In this document: positions 8,210-16,137 of the stretch, one piece after another
Numbering within the stretch: the first letter of the stretch is position 1
Layout: the number at the start of each line of letters is the position of its first letter
NCBI GenBank assembly: GCA_900539035.1
Contig: UQAU01000028.1
Span: forward strand, 1-24,717
DNA from: an uncultured Collinsella sp.
Lineage (GTDB): Bacteria > Actinomycetota > Coriobacteriia > Coriobacteriales > Coriobacteriaceae
Reading direction: 5' to 3'
DNA: 24,717 nucleotides
Position numbers and translations under genes: made by a program
The notes under the pieces: generated by a model
What the model saw: the letters and a program-made list of their open reading frames with translations, nothing else
Databases searched by the model: none
Told to the model about the DNA's origin: nothing

Positions 8210-8992
8210 CTAGTGACCTCCGGCCAGCACCAGATCCTGCAGCGCCGAGTAGACCTCAACGCGGCGCGGATCGTCCTGCTTGTCGATGAGCAGCGCCATG
8301 GCACCTCGGATATCACCCTTGGGCGCGTCCTCGAGCGTATCCATAAACTCGTTGGCCAGGTCGCGGCCGTAACGGTAGCCGCTCATGGCGCGAGCCTCGC
8401 GCTCGATGGCAACGCGCAGCTTGTACGGCACGCCGGGGTGCAGGATATCGGCCTGCTCGCCGGCAGCCTCCACCGTAGTCTCGGCATGGAGCTTTTGGTC
8501 CAGCAGGCCAAGTGCCATGGCAAAGCCGTAGACGGTCTGCGCGGGGCTGGGCGGGCAGCCGGGGATGTAGACATCGACCGGCAGAATCTTATCCGTGCCG
8601 CCCCAGACGCAGTAGTTGTCGTAGAAGATGCCGCCGGTGCAGCCGCACGCGCCATAGGACACCACGATCTTGGGATCGGGTGCGGCCTCAAACGCGCGCA
8701 GGGCCGGCATGCGCATGGCACGCGTCACGGCGCCGGTGTACAGCAGCACATCGGCGTGACGGGGCGAGGGCACGACCTTGATGCCAAAGCGCTCGACGTC
8801 AAAGACGGGCGTGATGGAACCGAAGATCTCGATCTCGCAGCCGTTGCAGCCGCCGCAGTCGACACGGTAGACGTACACCGAGCGCTTGATCTTCTTAAGA
8901 AGGGTCGCCTTGGCCTTCTCGATGCTCTCGTCGAGCTCGATCTTGGTCGGGCGGTACTGAAGCCGCTCGGGCAAAAGCGTGGGTTCGGCCAT
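8210..8992 (-). CDS. hyfI: HyfI/HycG, [NiFe]-hydrogenase small subunit (NuoB-like)
   Basis: A 260-residue iron-sulfur subunit homologous to NuoB of complex I and to HycG (255) and HyfI (252). It passes electrons to the [NiFe] centre of HyfG and carries the cluster next to the active site. The cysteine motifs are DCGGCNGCEIEIFG (residues 45-58), GACGCTGGIF and PGCPPSPAQ, as expected for one [4Fe-4S] cluster. No Tat signal is present, so it faces the cytoplasm as in formate hydrogenlyase. The ATG has AAGGAG just upstream and follows the hyfH stop by two bases. About 75 C-terminal residues after the NuoB core are helical and charged, as in HycG. Confidence 0.95.
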   Translation of the reverse strand: MAEPTLLPERLQYRPTKIELDESIEKAKATLLKKIKRSVYVYRVDCGGCNGCEIEIFGSITPVFDVERFGIKVVPSPRHADVLLYTGAVTRAMRMPALRAFEAAPDPKIVVSYGACGCTGGIFYDNYCVWGGTDKILPVDVYIPGCPPSPAQTVYGFAMALGLLDQKLHAETTVEAAGEQADILHPGVPYKLRVAIEREARAMSGYRYGRDLANEFMDTLEDAPKGDIRGAMALLIDKQDDPRRVEVYSALQDLVLAGGH

Positions 8993-8994
8993 GG

Positions 8995-9711
8995 TTACTC
9001 CTCCTTCGTTTCAAAATCCATGATGATGCCCTCGACCGGCGCCGGACCGGCGGGAATCTCGGGCGCATCGGGGTTAAGCTCGCGGTCGATATACTCCGGG
9101 TTCACGCCGTGGCCGCCCAGATACTCCATGCCGGGGCCCTGGGGCTCGCCGGACGCAAGCGTCTCGTTGGCAGCCATGCCGTGTGCGTTGCCGGTCTTTA
9201 CGGCCGAGGCGGCGCGCAGGGCGTCGAGCTCGCGCTTGCACTCCTGGCACATACCGACGGTACGGGCAGCCTGCTCGGCCTCCATGCCGCCGGCCTTTTG
9301 CAGCAGGCGCTTGGCGTAGTCGATCTCCTTGTGCGGGGCAAACGGCTTGCCGCAGCGCGAGCAGTGCTCGAGCGTGTAGACGCTCTTGCTGGTGAGGTCG
9401 TCTTTGCTCATGACGGCCAGCTCAAACTCCTCGGTGAGCTTGATGGCCTCCATGGGGCAGGCTTCCTCGCAGCGGCCGCAAAAGATGCAGCGACCGTAGT
9501 CGATCGACCAGGTGATGGTATCGGCCGCAAGGTCGGTGTCCATGCGAATGGCATCGGCCGGGCACGCCACACCGCAGGCACCGCAGGCGATGCAGAGCTC
9601 GGCGTTGTGCTCGGGCTTGCCGCGCATGTCCTTGTTGGTGGGAAACGGCGCAAACGGATACTTGACCGTCGCGTCGCCGGCCTTGGCGTTAACCTTCCAA
9701 AGCTTCAGCAT
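8995..9711 (-). CDS. hyfH: HyfH/HycF, NuoI-like 2x[4Fe-4S] ferredoxin subunit
   Basis: A 238-residue electron-transfer subunit. Two classical clusters are visible: CIACGACGVAC (Cys40, 43, 46, 50) and CIFCGRCEEAC (Cys75, 78, 81, 85), equivalent to NuoI. A second pair of Cys pairs, HCSRCGKPFAP (117, 120) and CQEC (155, 158), is shared with HycF and may bind zinc or another cluster. The open frame extends 41 codons further upstream, but the ATG at 9711 is preferred: it starts the conserved MLKLWKV-type N-terminus and sits one base after the hyfG stop. It connects HyfA/HydN-type subunits to HyfI. The C-terminal 70 residues are low-complexity and acidic. Confidence 0.94.
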   Translation of the reverse strand: MLKLWKVNAKAGDATVKYPFAPFPTNKDMRGKPEHNAELCIACGACGVACPADAIRMDTDLAADTITWSIDYGRCIFCGRCEEACPMEAIKLTEEFELAVMSKDDLTSKSVYTLEHCSRCGKPFAPHKEIDYAKRLLQKAGGMEAEQAARTVGMCQECKRELDALRAASAVKTGNAHGMAANETLASGEPQGPGMEYLGGHGVNPEYIDRELNPDAPEIPAGPAPVEGIIMDFETKEE

Positions 9712-9712
9712 A

Positions 9713-11485
9713 TTAGAGCGCCTCCTCATCGAGCGGAGCGGCCATGGTGCCCTCGCCCGCAAGCGGCGACTTGTCGCGCCAGACGTTCTCGAACTGCTCC
9801 TTGTCGAGCACGTGGTCGCGCTTGGCGGCAACATCGGTCACCGTCACGCGGTCGGTGCAGGAGTAGCACGGGTCGAGCGAGCCGACGATCAGCGCCGCGT
9901 CGCCCACGGTGTTGCCGCGGAACATGTAGCGCAGGACCGGCCAGTTGCTGTACGTGGCGGCCTTGGCGCGCCAGCGGTAGCACTTCTGGTTATTGCCGAG
10001 CATAGCCCAGTGCACGTCCTCGCCGCGCGGCGCCTCGGTGGCGCCGATGGCGTACTTGTGCGGGGTGTACTCCCAATCCGTGGTGAGGATGGGGCCCGAC
10101 GGGCAGTTCTCGAGCATGGTCTCAATCATGTCGATCGAATCGTAGACCTCCTGGATGCGGACGGCGGTACGGCCGAAAGCATCGCAGGTGTCGGCCGTAG
10201 CGGCATGCATCTTTTGGACGTCCGGATCGGCGTAGCCGTCGAAGGGGTGGTCAAAGCGCACGTCGCGGGCATAACCCGAGCCACGCATGAGCGGGCCGAC
10301 CGGCGAGAAGTCGCGTGCGATCTTGCGGTCCAGAATGCCGATACCGCTCGTACGCTCAATAAAGTTGGGCGTGGAGAGCAGCATGTCGACGAGTTCTTGA
10401 ACCTCGGAGCGCAGCTGGTGGATGGTCGTGAGCGTGGAGAGCTTCTGCTCGGCCAAAATGTCGCGACGCACGCCGCCGATCACGTTGAGGCCGTAGGTCT
10501 TGCGGTGACCGGAGAGCTTCTCGGCCAGGTCCATGGACTTCTCGCGGACGCGGAAGAACTGCTGGAAGCCGGAGTCGAAGCCGGTGTAGTGCGATGCGAG
10601 GCCAATGTTGAGCAGATGCGAGTGCAGGCGCTCGACCTCGAGCATGATGGCGCGGATGTACTGGGCGCGCGGCGGGACATGAATGCCCTGGGCGCGCTCG
10701 ACGGCCTCGGCATAGGCCACCGAGTGGGCGCAGCCGCAGATGCCGCAGATGCGGTCGGCGAGGAACGTCACGGCGTCATAGTTCAGGCGCGTCTCGGCGA
10801 CCTTCTCCATACCGCGGTGCACGTAGAACAGACGGTAGTCGGCGTCGACAATCGTCTCGCCCTCGACAAACAGGCGGAAGTGGCCGGGCTCGTCGGAGGT
10901 AATGTGCAACGGGCCCATGGGGACGAGCGTGGTCTCCTTGCCCTTGGTATCGGCCAAGAACTCGTAGTTTTCCATGTCGCTCGCGGGAGCGGGACGGAAA
11001 CGGTAGTCCATGGAGTCCTTGCGCAGCGGATACAGGCCGCTGGGCCAATCGTCGGGCAGCACCAGGCGGCGACGATCGGGCAGACCCTCGGGGATAAGGC
11101 CAAACATATCGCGCAGCTCGCGCTCGCCCCACACGCAGGCGGGGACGAACGGCGTCACGGACGGGAACGTCATCTTGGCGGGATCGACCTCGGTGCGCAC
11201 GGTCACCCAGCCGGGGTCCTCCCCCTCCATGGAGATGACGTAGTACACGGCGTAGCGACCGCACAGACTGCGCTCGTCGTTGCCGATGATCACAGGAATC
11301 CAGCCGTAACGCTCGTAATACAGGTAGTGGACGGCCTCGGGCAGCTTGTCCTGCTTGACGGTGATCGTCAGCTGGTCCTCGCACTGCCACTCGACCTTCT
11401 CGATGCAGCCCGGAACGGCGCGGCGCAGGGCCTCGACATGGCTCTCGCAGCGACGGGCGTAGTCCTTCTTTTCAGGTTCTGCCAT
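9713..11485 (-). CDS. hyfG: HyfG/HycE, [NiFe]-hydrogenase large subunit (NuoC-NuoD fusion)
   Basis: A 590-residue catalytic subunit that reduces protons to H2. Residues 1 to about 165 are a NuoC-like domain (ERELRDMFG, PDDWPSGLYPLRKD); residues from about 185 are NuoD-like. The two nickel-ligand pairs are present: RICGICGCAH (Cys247 and Cys250) and DPCYSCTDR (Cys540 and Cys543). Forty-four residues follow Arg546, matching the C-terminal extension that HycI removes in E. coli HycE, and hycI is in the same operon. All four ligands are Cys; there is no selenocysteine. Fusion of the NuoC and NuoD parts is normal for Hyc/Hyf. The ATG at 11485 is four bases after the hyfF stop. Confidence 0.97.
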   Translation of the reverse strand: MAEPEKKDYARRCESHVEALRRAVPGCIEKVEWQCEDQLTITVKQDKLPEAVHYLYYERYGWIPVIIGNDERSLCGRYAVYYVISMEGEDPGWVTVRTEVDPAKMTFPSVTPFVPACVWGERELRDMFGLIPEGLPDRRRLVLPDDWPSGLYPLRKDSMDYRFRPAPASDMENYEFLADTKGKETTLVPMGPLHITSDEPGHFRLFVEGETIVDADYRLFYVHRGMEKVAETRLNYDAVTFLADRICGICGCAHSVAYAEAVERAQGIHVPPRAQYIRAIMLEVERLHSHLLNIGLASHYTGFDSGFQQFFRVREKSMDLAEKLSGHRKTYGLNVIGGVRRDILAEQKLSTLTTIHQLRSEVQELVDMLLSTPNFIERTSGIGILDRKIARDFSPVGPLMRGSGYARDVRFDHPFDGYADPDVQKMHAATADTCDAFGRTAVRIQEVYDSIDMIETMLENCPSGPILTTDWEYTPHKYAIGATEAPRGEDVHWAMLGNNQKCYRWRAKAATYSNWPVLRYMFRGNTVGDAALIVGSLDPCYSCTDRVTVTDVAAKRDHVLDKEQFENVWRDKSPLAGEGTMAAPLDEEAL

Positions 11486-11489
11486 GGTG

Positions 11490-13055
11490 CTAATTCACCT
11501 CGCTTGTCTTGGTCTGGGAACTGAACACCATGCGGTAGAGAGGAGCCTCGTGGAGCTCTTCGACGCTCTGGTTCAAAACGACGGACGTTGCATCCTCGAC
11601 GCCGCTCGTGATGGCGACCGGGGTGGCGATACCGAACCACATGACCACGATCGCGAGGGCGATCTCGGGGATGATCATGAGGGCGGGCACCTCGTGGCGC
11701 TTCATGCCCTCGGGCGCCTTGCCGAAGATGGACTTGAGCGCGATGCCGGTAAGGGCAAAGTACACGCCGGTGAGGCCAATGGCCACGAGCACGACCACCC
11801 AGATGGGACCGGACTGGACGCCGGCCACGAAGGTGAGGAACTCGGAGATGAACAGGGCGAACGGCGGGAAGGCGGCGAGCGCGAGCAGGGCGATGATGGT
11901 GAGCGCTGCCGTGACGGGAGCGATCTCGACGACGCCCTTGATCTTGTTCAGGTCGCGGGTGTGGTAGATGTGCTGGATGTTACCGGCCATGCAGAAGGCG
12001 AGCGCCTTCGTGAAACCGTGGAAGATGCAGTGCAGCAGGCAGGCGGCGATACCGAGCGGACCACCGATACCCAGGCACAGCGCGACCACGCCGACGTTGT
12101 CGACGGAGGAGTACGCGAAGCGGCGCTTGATATCGTCCTGCTTAAAGATGCACAGGGCGGCCACCAGGATGGACAGCGTGCCCAGGATGAGCAGGAGCGT
12201 ACGCGGATAGGTGTCGCCCACCGTGATGATGGACAGGGAGTAGAAGCGGATGATCACCAGCATGGCGCACTTGAGCAGCACGCCCGAGAGCAGCGCGGAG
12301 ACCGGGCTCGGAGCCTGGGAGTGCGCGTCGGGCAGCCAAGTGTGCATGGGGAACAGGCCCGCCTTGGTGCCGAAGCCGATGACGATGAACGCGAACGCGA
12401 GGCGCACGAGCATCGGGTCGAACTGGTCGGCGTAGGGCATGATGGAGGTGAGGAAGGCTGCCTCATGCGCGTTGGGCATGATATCGGCGGCGTTCGCGTA
12501 GATGAGCAGCGTGCCGAACAGGCCGAAGGCCACGCCGGCGGTGCAGACCATCGCGTACTTCCAAGACGCCTCGAGCGCCTGCTTGTTCTTGTAGATGCCC
12601 ACGAGGAACACGGTCGACAGCGTGGTGGCCTCGACCGCCGCCCAGGTGAGGATGATGTTGTTGGACAGGCAGGCGAGCAGCATCGTGAAAACGAACAGGC
12701 TAAACAGCGCGTAGTACTGCTTGGTGCGCTCGGCCGGCATGGTCTTCTCCTCGATATCGATCTTGATATAGGAGATGGAGTACACGCCGGTGATGAACCC
12801 GATGATGCCTACCAGAAGGACGAAGATCGACGAGAGCGAATCGAGATGGAGCCACAGGCCCAAAGCGTCGATATTCTGCCCGCTCGAGAGCATGGTTCCC
12901 GCGGTGACGACCGAAAGGACGAGGGTCGCCGCGACGGAGATGGTGTTGAGCCCCGCAAAGACGCTGTAGGACGTCGTCTTGGGGAGCGCAGCCATAATCA
13001 GGGAGAACACGAGGGGACAAGCGAGCAGGGCGACCGTCAGCATTGAAACATCCAT
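11490..13055 (-). CDS. hyfF: HyfF, antiporter-like membrane subunit
   Basis: A 521-residue polytopic membrane protein of the NuoM/NuoN/Mrp-antiporter family, present in Hyf (FHL-2) but absent from the simpler Hyc complex. About 14 hydrophobic segments are visible. The family motif GFGTKAGLFPMHTWLPDAHS carries the conserved channel lysine, followed by PSPVSALLSGVLLKCAM. A second motif is KQDDIKRRFAYSSVDNVG. The subunit presumably belongs to the ion-translocating membrane arm. The ATG follows AAGGGG and lies three bases past the hyfE stop. Assignment as HyfF rather than HyfB/HyfD rests on length and position between hyfE and hyfG, the same order as in E. coli hyf. Confidence 0.93.
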   Translation of the reverse strand: MDVSMLTVALLACPLVFSLIMAALPKTTSYSVFAGLNTISVAATLVLSVVTAGTMLSSGQNIDALGLWLHLDSLSSIFVLLVGIIGFITGVYSISYIKIDIEEKTMPAERTKQYYALFSLFVFTMLLACLSNNIILTWAAVEATTLSTVFLVGIYKNKQALEASWKYAMVCTAGVAFGLFGTLLIYANAADIMPNAHEAAFLTSIMPYADQFDPMLVRLAFAFIVIGFGTKAGLFPMHTWLPDAHSQAPSPVSALLSGVLLKCAMLVIIRFYSLSIITVGDTYPRTLLLILGTLSILVAALCIFKQDDIKRRFAYSSVDNVGVVALCLGIGGPLGIAACLLHCIFHGFTKALAFCMAGNIQHIYHTRDLNKIKGVVEIAPVTAALTIIALLALAAFPPFALFISEFLTFVAGVQSGPIWVVVLVAIGLTGVYFALTGIALKSIFGKAPEGMKRHEVPALMIIPEIALAIVVMWFGIATPVAITSGVEDATSVVLNQSVEELHEAPLYRMVFSSQTKTSEVN

Positions 13056-13058
13056 GGC

Positions 13059-13712
13059 CTACCCCTTCAATTCGGTCAGGTCGTGGGAGTCGAGCGACTT
13101 GGTGTCGTTCCAGATCCTCACGACGACGGCGGACATGATGATGACGGCGAAAATGGCGTCGGTAGCGATGCCGATCTCGATGATCTCGGGGGCCGTGGGC
13201 GCGAGCAGGGCGAGCGTCACGTGGCTACCGTTCTCCATAAGGCAGTACCCGAAGATTTGCTTGAGGATGTTGCGCTGGGAGATGATGCACGTGAGGCCGA
13301 CGAAGAAGTGCGCGAAGCTGATGGCGAGGGCCGGAGTAGCCACCTCAGCGGTGGGCAGGCTCAGGCGCGTGACCACCGCGAAGCAGATGGCCACCTCCAG
13401 ACCGGTGAGGATGATGGTCCAAGCCGGCTTGATGGAGGAGGTCAGCGTGCTATCGGCAGGCGAACCCATCTTTTTGTAGGCACGGTTGAGAATGAACGGA
13501 ACGAGGATCACCTTGGTGACGAAGGCCGACGCGGCCCACATGAGAAGCTCGGTGGCACCGGTGGTGAGGCCCAGGGTGAGCAGCACGCCCACCAGGACAA
13601 CCGACTGGATCGCGTACCACTTAATGGCGGACGGGATGGTCTTCGAGACGACCACCATGGTGGAGGTCACGATCAGAAGACCGCCCAGGATATTGACTAA
13701 CGAATAACCCAT
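13059..13712 (-). CDS. hyfE: HyfE, membrane subunit (NuoK-like in part)
   Basis: A 217-residue membrane subunit specific to hydrogenase-4-type complexes; E. coli HyfE has 216. The block CIISQRNILKQIFGYCLMENGS and EIGIATDAIFAVIIMS is nearly identical to E. coli HyfE. The C-terminus ends in LTELKG against LTALKG. Six or seven hydrophobic helices are visible, and the C-terminal half resembles NuoK. It probably helps form the ion path between the antiporter-like subunits. The ATG has AGGAGG upstream and lies ten bases after hyfD. Confidence 0.96.
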   Translation of the reverse strand: MGYSLVNILGGLLIVTSTMVVVSKTIPSAIKWYAIQSVVLVGVLLTLGLTTGATELLMWAASAFVTKVILVPFILNRAYKKMGSPADSTLTSSIKPAWTIILTGLEVAICFAVVTRLSLPTAEVATPALAISFAHFFVGLTCIISQRNILKQIFGYCLMENGSHVTLALLAPTAPEIIEIGIATDAIFAVIIMSAVVVRIWNDTKSLDSHDLTELKG

Positions 13713-13722
13713 GTCCTACCTC

Positions 13723-15180
13723 CTAACCCATCCAACTAGAGGACAGAGGACCGGCGACGACGACCATGATCATGAGGACGACGAACACGAACGCCATGGC
13801 GCGCGGAAGGGGCTGGCCGGCGGCCACGGTCTCGCTCGGCTCACCGGGCAGGACCTTACCCATCCAACGCAGGAACCATGCGAAGGTGGCGACGGTCTCG
13901 ACGACCATGACGCACACGAGGACGAAGATGACCGTGTTGGAAGCACCAACCGCGAAGCCACCGGAGATAATCTGGAACTTGGAGAAGAACGTGCTCATGG
14001 GGGGCACGCCGGCGATTGCGGTCGCGGCGACCGCGAAACCCACGCCCGTGACCGGGTACTTCTTCATGAGGCCCTGGATCTTGGGCAACATACGGGTTCC
14101 CAGCGTGAAGCTGAGGGAGCCGGCGATGAGGAAGAACAGGGTCTTGGTGAACGCGTGGTTGAAGATGTGCTCGACGGCGCCGTTGAACGCCATTTGGCTT
14201 CCGAACACGGAGAGGCCCAGGCCGAAGAACACGTAGGCGAGCTGCGCGATCGTCGAGAAGGCGAGCAGGCGCTTCATATCCTTCTGGGGCAGATACATGA
14301 GGAAGCCGAAGAGCATGGTCACGACGGCGTCGATGATGGCGACCCAACCGACGATCTCGGGGATATCGCCGGCGCTCGCAAGAGCGCGGGCGAACACGCA
14401 CACGCCGACCTTAACCATAGACGCGCCATGGAGGTAGGCGGAAACGGGCGTGGGGGCCTCCATTGCAGAGGGCAGCCACATGTAGAGCGGGAACTGGGCG
14501 GACTTGGCCCAAGCGGCGAACAGGATGAGCAGCAGCACGACGGTCTTCATACCGGAATCGAGCTGGGAGATCGCGCTCAGCGCGAACGTGCCGGTTCCGG
14601 CGAACAGGAAGGCCGCGCCGATGTAGAGACCCAGAGCGCCGATGTGGGTGATGATGAGCGCCTTCATACCGGCCTTCTTGGCCGTGGGCGTCATGTAGTA
14701 GCTGATGAGGCCCCAGGAGCACACGCCGGTGATCTCGAAGAAAACGAGCTGGCCGACGATGGTGGAGCTGTAAGCGAGACCGGCCATGGCGCCGATGAAC
14801 GTGGAGAAGTACACGTAGAAGCGGCGACGAGGCGCGTCGGGATGCTCCTTGTTCTTATCGCTCATGTACGGGAACGAATAGATGACGACGAGCAGGCCGA
14901 TAGCGACGAACGCGGGTGCGAGCAGCGTGCTCATCCGGTCGAATATGAAGCCCATGACCAAGGTCTGGCCCATACTCGCCCAGGTTACATCGACCGCGTT
15001 CATGCCGTTTCCGGCAAACGTCGCGGCCAAGCCAACGGAAGCGACCGTGGCGATGCCGCCGGCGAAGGCGCAGATCCATTTAGCGTAGGGACGCGGCAGC
15101 ATGACGATGAGCAGGGAGCCCAGCATGGGGACGGCAATCGCCACCATGGCAAAGAGGGACAAGCTCGATTCGATTGACAT
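13723..15180 (-). CDS. hyfD: HyfD, antiporter-like membrane subunit
   Basis: A 485-residue NuoL-related membrane protein; E. coli HyfD has 479. The key segment WAKSAQFPLYMWLPSAMEAP carries the conserved lysine, followed by TPVSAYLHGASMVKVGV, a pattern closest to NuoL. A further motif is PQKDMKRLLAFSTIAQLAYV. About 14 transmembrane helices are predicted by eye. With HyfB and HyfF it gives three antiporter-like subunits, more than the single one in Hyc, which supports ion pumping by inference only. Start: ATG with GGGAGAA upstream, 16 bases after hyfC. Confidence 0.95.
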   Translation of the reverse strand: MSIESSLSLFAMVAIAVPMLGSLLIVMLPRPYAKWICAFAGGIATVASVGLAATFAGNGMNAVDVTWASMGQTLVMGFIFDRMSTLLAPAFVAIGLLVVIYSFPYMSDKNKEHPDAPRRRFYVYFSTFIGAMAGLAYSSTIVGQLVFFEITGVCSWGLISYYMTPTAKKAGMKALIITHIGALGLYIGAAFLFAGTGTFALSAISQLDSGMKTVVLLLILFAAWAKSAQFPLYMWLPSAMEAPTPVSAYLHGASMVKVGVCVFARALASAGDIPEIVGWVAIIDAVVTMLFGFLMYLPQKDMKRLLAFSTIAQLAYVFFGLGLSVFGSQMAFNGAVEHIFNHAFTKTLFFLIAGSLSFTLGTRMLPKIQGLMKKYPVTGVGFAVAATAIAGVPPMSTFFSKFQIISGGFAVGASNTVIFVLVCVMVVETVATFAWFLRWMGKVLPGEPSETVAAGQPLPRAMAFVFVVLMIMVVVAGPLSSSWMG

Positions 15181-15196
15181 AGTTTCTCCCTTCTCC

Positions 15197-16120
15197 CTAC
15201 ACGCCTACGACGACGAAGACGAACGCGAGGACCGCGATGCCGACGACGGCCCAGGTCTGGTTACCGAGCACCTTGAAGCGCGAACGGGAAACGGAGTTCT
15301 CGAGCACGCCGCAGACAACGAAATCGACCAGGCACTTGACAAGGAAGACGACGGCGCCCACGAGAGCGGTGACGCCGATAGTCGCGGGCTCTCCCCAGGG
15401 GATGAAGATGGAGGTGAACCAAGCGACGACCACGACCTGCTTCATGCCCATGGCGAGCTTCATCATGGCCAGGGACGGGCCGGAGAGCTCGGCGAGCGGG
15501 CCCTCCTGGAGCTCCTGCTCGGCTTCGGCCTGATCGAATGGAAGCTTGCCGAGCTCCATGTAACAGGCGGCCGCGAAGGCGACGCCGGCGAGGATAACGG
15601 CGACGACGCTCGAGACGTTGCCCGTAACGATGTGCTGGCCCATGGTCGCAATGTCCGTGGAGCCGCACACGATGGCGACGGTGAACAGCGCGATGAGCAT
15701 GGACGGCTCGATGAGCACGCTCATGAGGAGCTCGCGGATACCGCCGAAGCCCGCGTAGGCGTTGGAGGAATCCACGCCGGACAGTGCGAAGAAGAAGCGG
15801 GACAGCGCGAGCGCGTACATGATGGTGATGGCGTCACCAAAGACGGGCATGGGGCTCTCGAGCGTGAACATGGGCAGACCCATGGCGAGCATGAACGACA
15901 CCGCGAGGAACAGCGGCGGCATGATGCGCAGCACGAAGCTCGAGTCGGAACTCACGGACTCGGGACGCGCCATGAGCTTCGCGAGGTCCCGGTAATCCTG
16001 AAGGATGGACGGACCGCGGCGATTGTGCATCTTCGCGCGAATCACACGGGCGAGGCCGGAGAAGAAGGGCGCGACCAGCATGACCACGAGGCCCTGCGCT
16101 ATCGCAAGAACGATGTTCAT
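15197..16120 (-). CDS. hyfC: HyfC/HycD, NuoH-like membrane anchor
   Basis: A 307-residue membrane protein of the NuoH/HycD family that anchors the soluble hydrogenase arm to the membrane; E. coli HyfC has about 315. Family features are NRRGPSILQDYRDLAKLM near residue 33 and the acidic loop MELGKLPFDQAEAEQELQEG, which in NuoH faces the quinone/proton path. Eight hydrophobic segments are visible. An open frame extends well upstream into hyfB, but the ATG at 16120 fits: it has GAGAGGA nearby, gives the expected N-terminus (MNIVLAIAQ) and lies 17 bases after the hyfB stop. Confidence 0.94.
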   Translation of the reverse strand: MNIVLAIAQGLVVMLVAPFFSGLARVIRAKMHNRRGPSILQDYRDLAKLMARPESVSSDSSFVLRIMPPLFLAVSFMLAMGLPMFTLESPMPVFGDAITIMYALALSRFFFALSGVDSSNAYAGFGGIRELLMSVLIEPSMLIALFTVAIVCGSTDIATMGQHIVTGNVSSVVAVILAGVAFAAACYMELGKLPFDQAEAEQELQEGPLAELSGPSLAMMKLAMGMKQVVVVAWFTSIFIPWGEPATIGVTALVGAVVFLVKCLVDFVVCGVLENSVSRSRFKVLGNQTWAVVGIAVLAFVFVVVGV

Positions 16121-16137
16121 AATATCCTCTCCCCTCT

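Noticed and set aside
9712..9834. Longer hyfH start at 9834
   Set aside because: The extra 41 residues overlap hyfG and have no similarity; the ATG at 9711 begins the conserved N-terminus.
9512..11524. 670-codon plus-strand open frame opposite hyfG/hyfH
   Set aside because: It is a shadow of hyfG and hyfH; composition is low-complexity and no motif is present.
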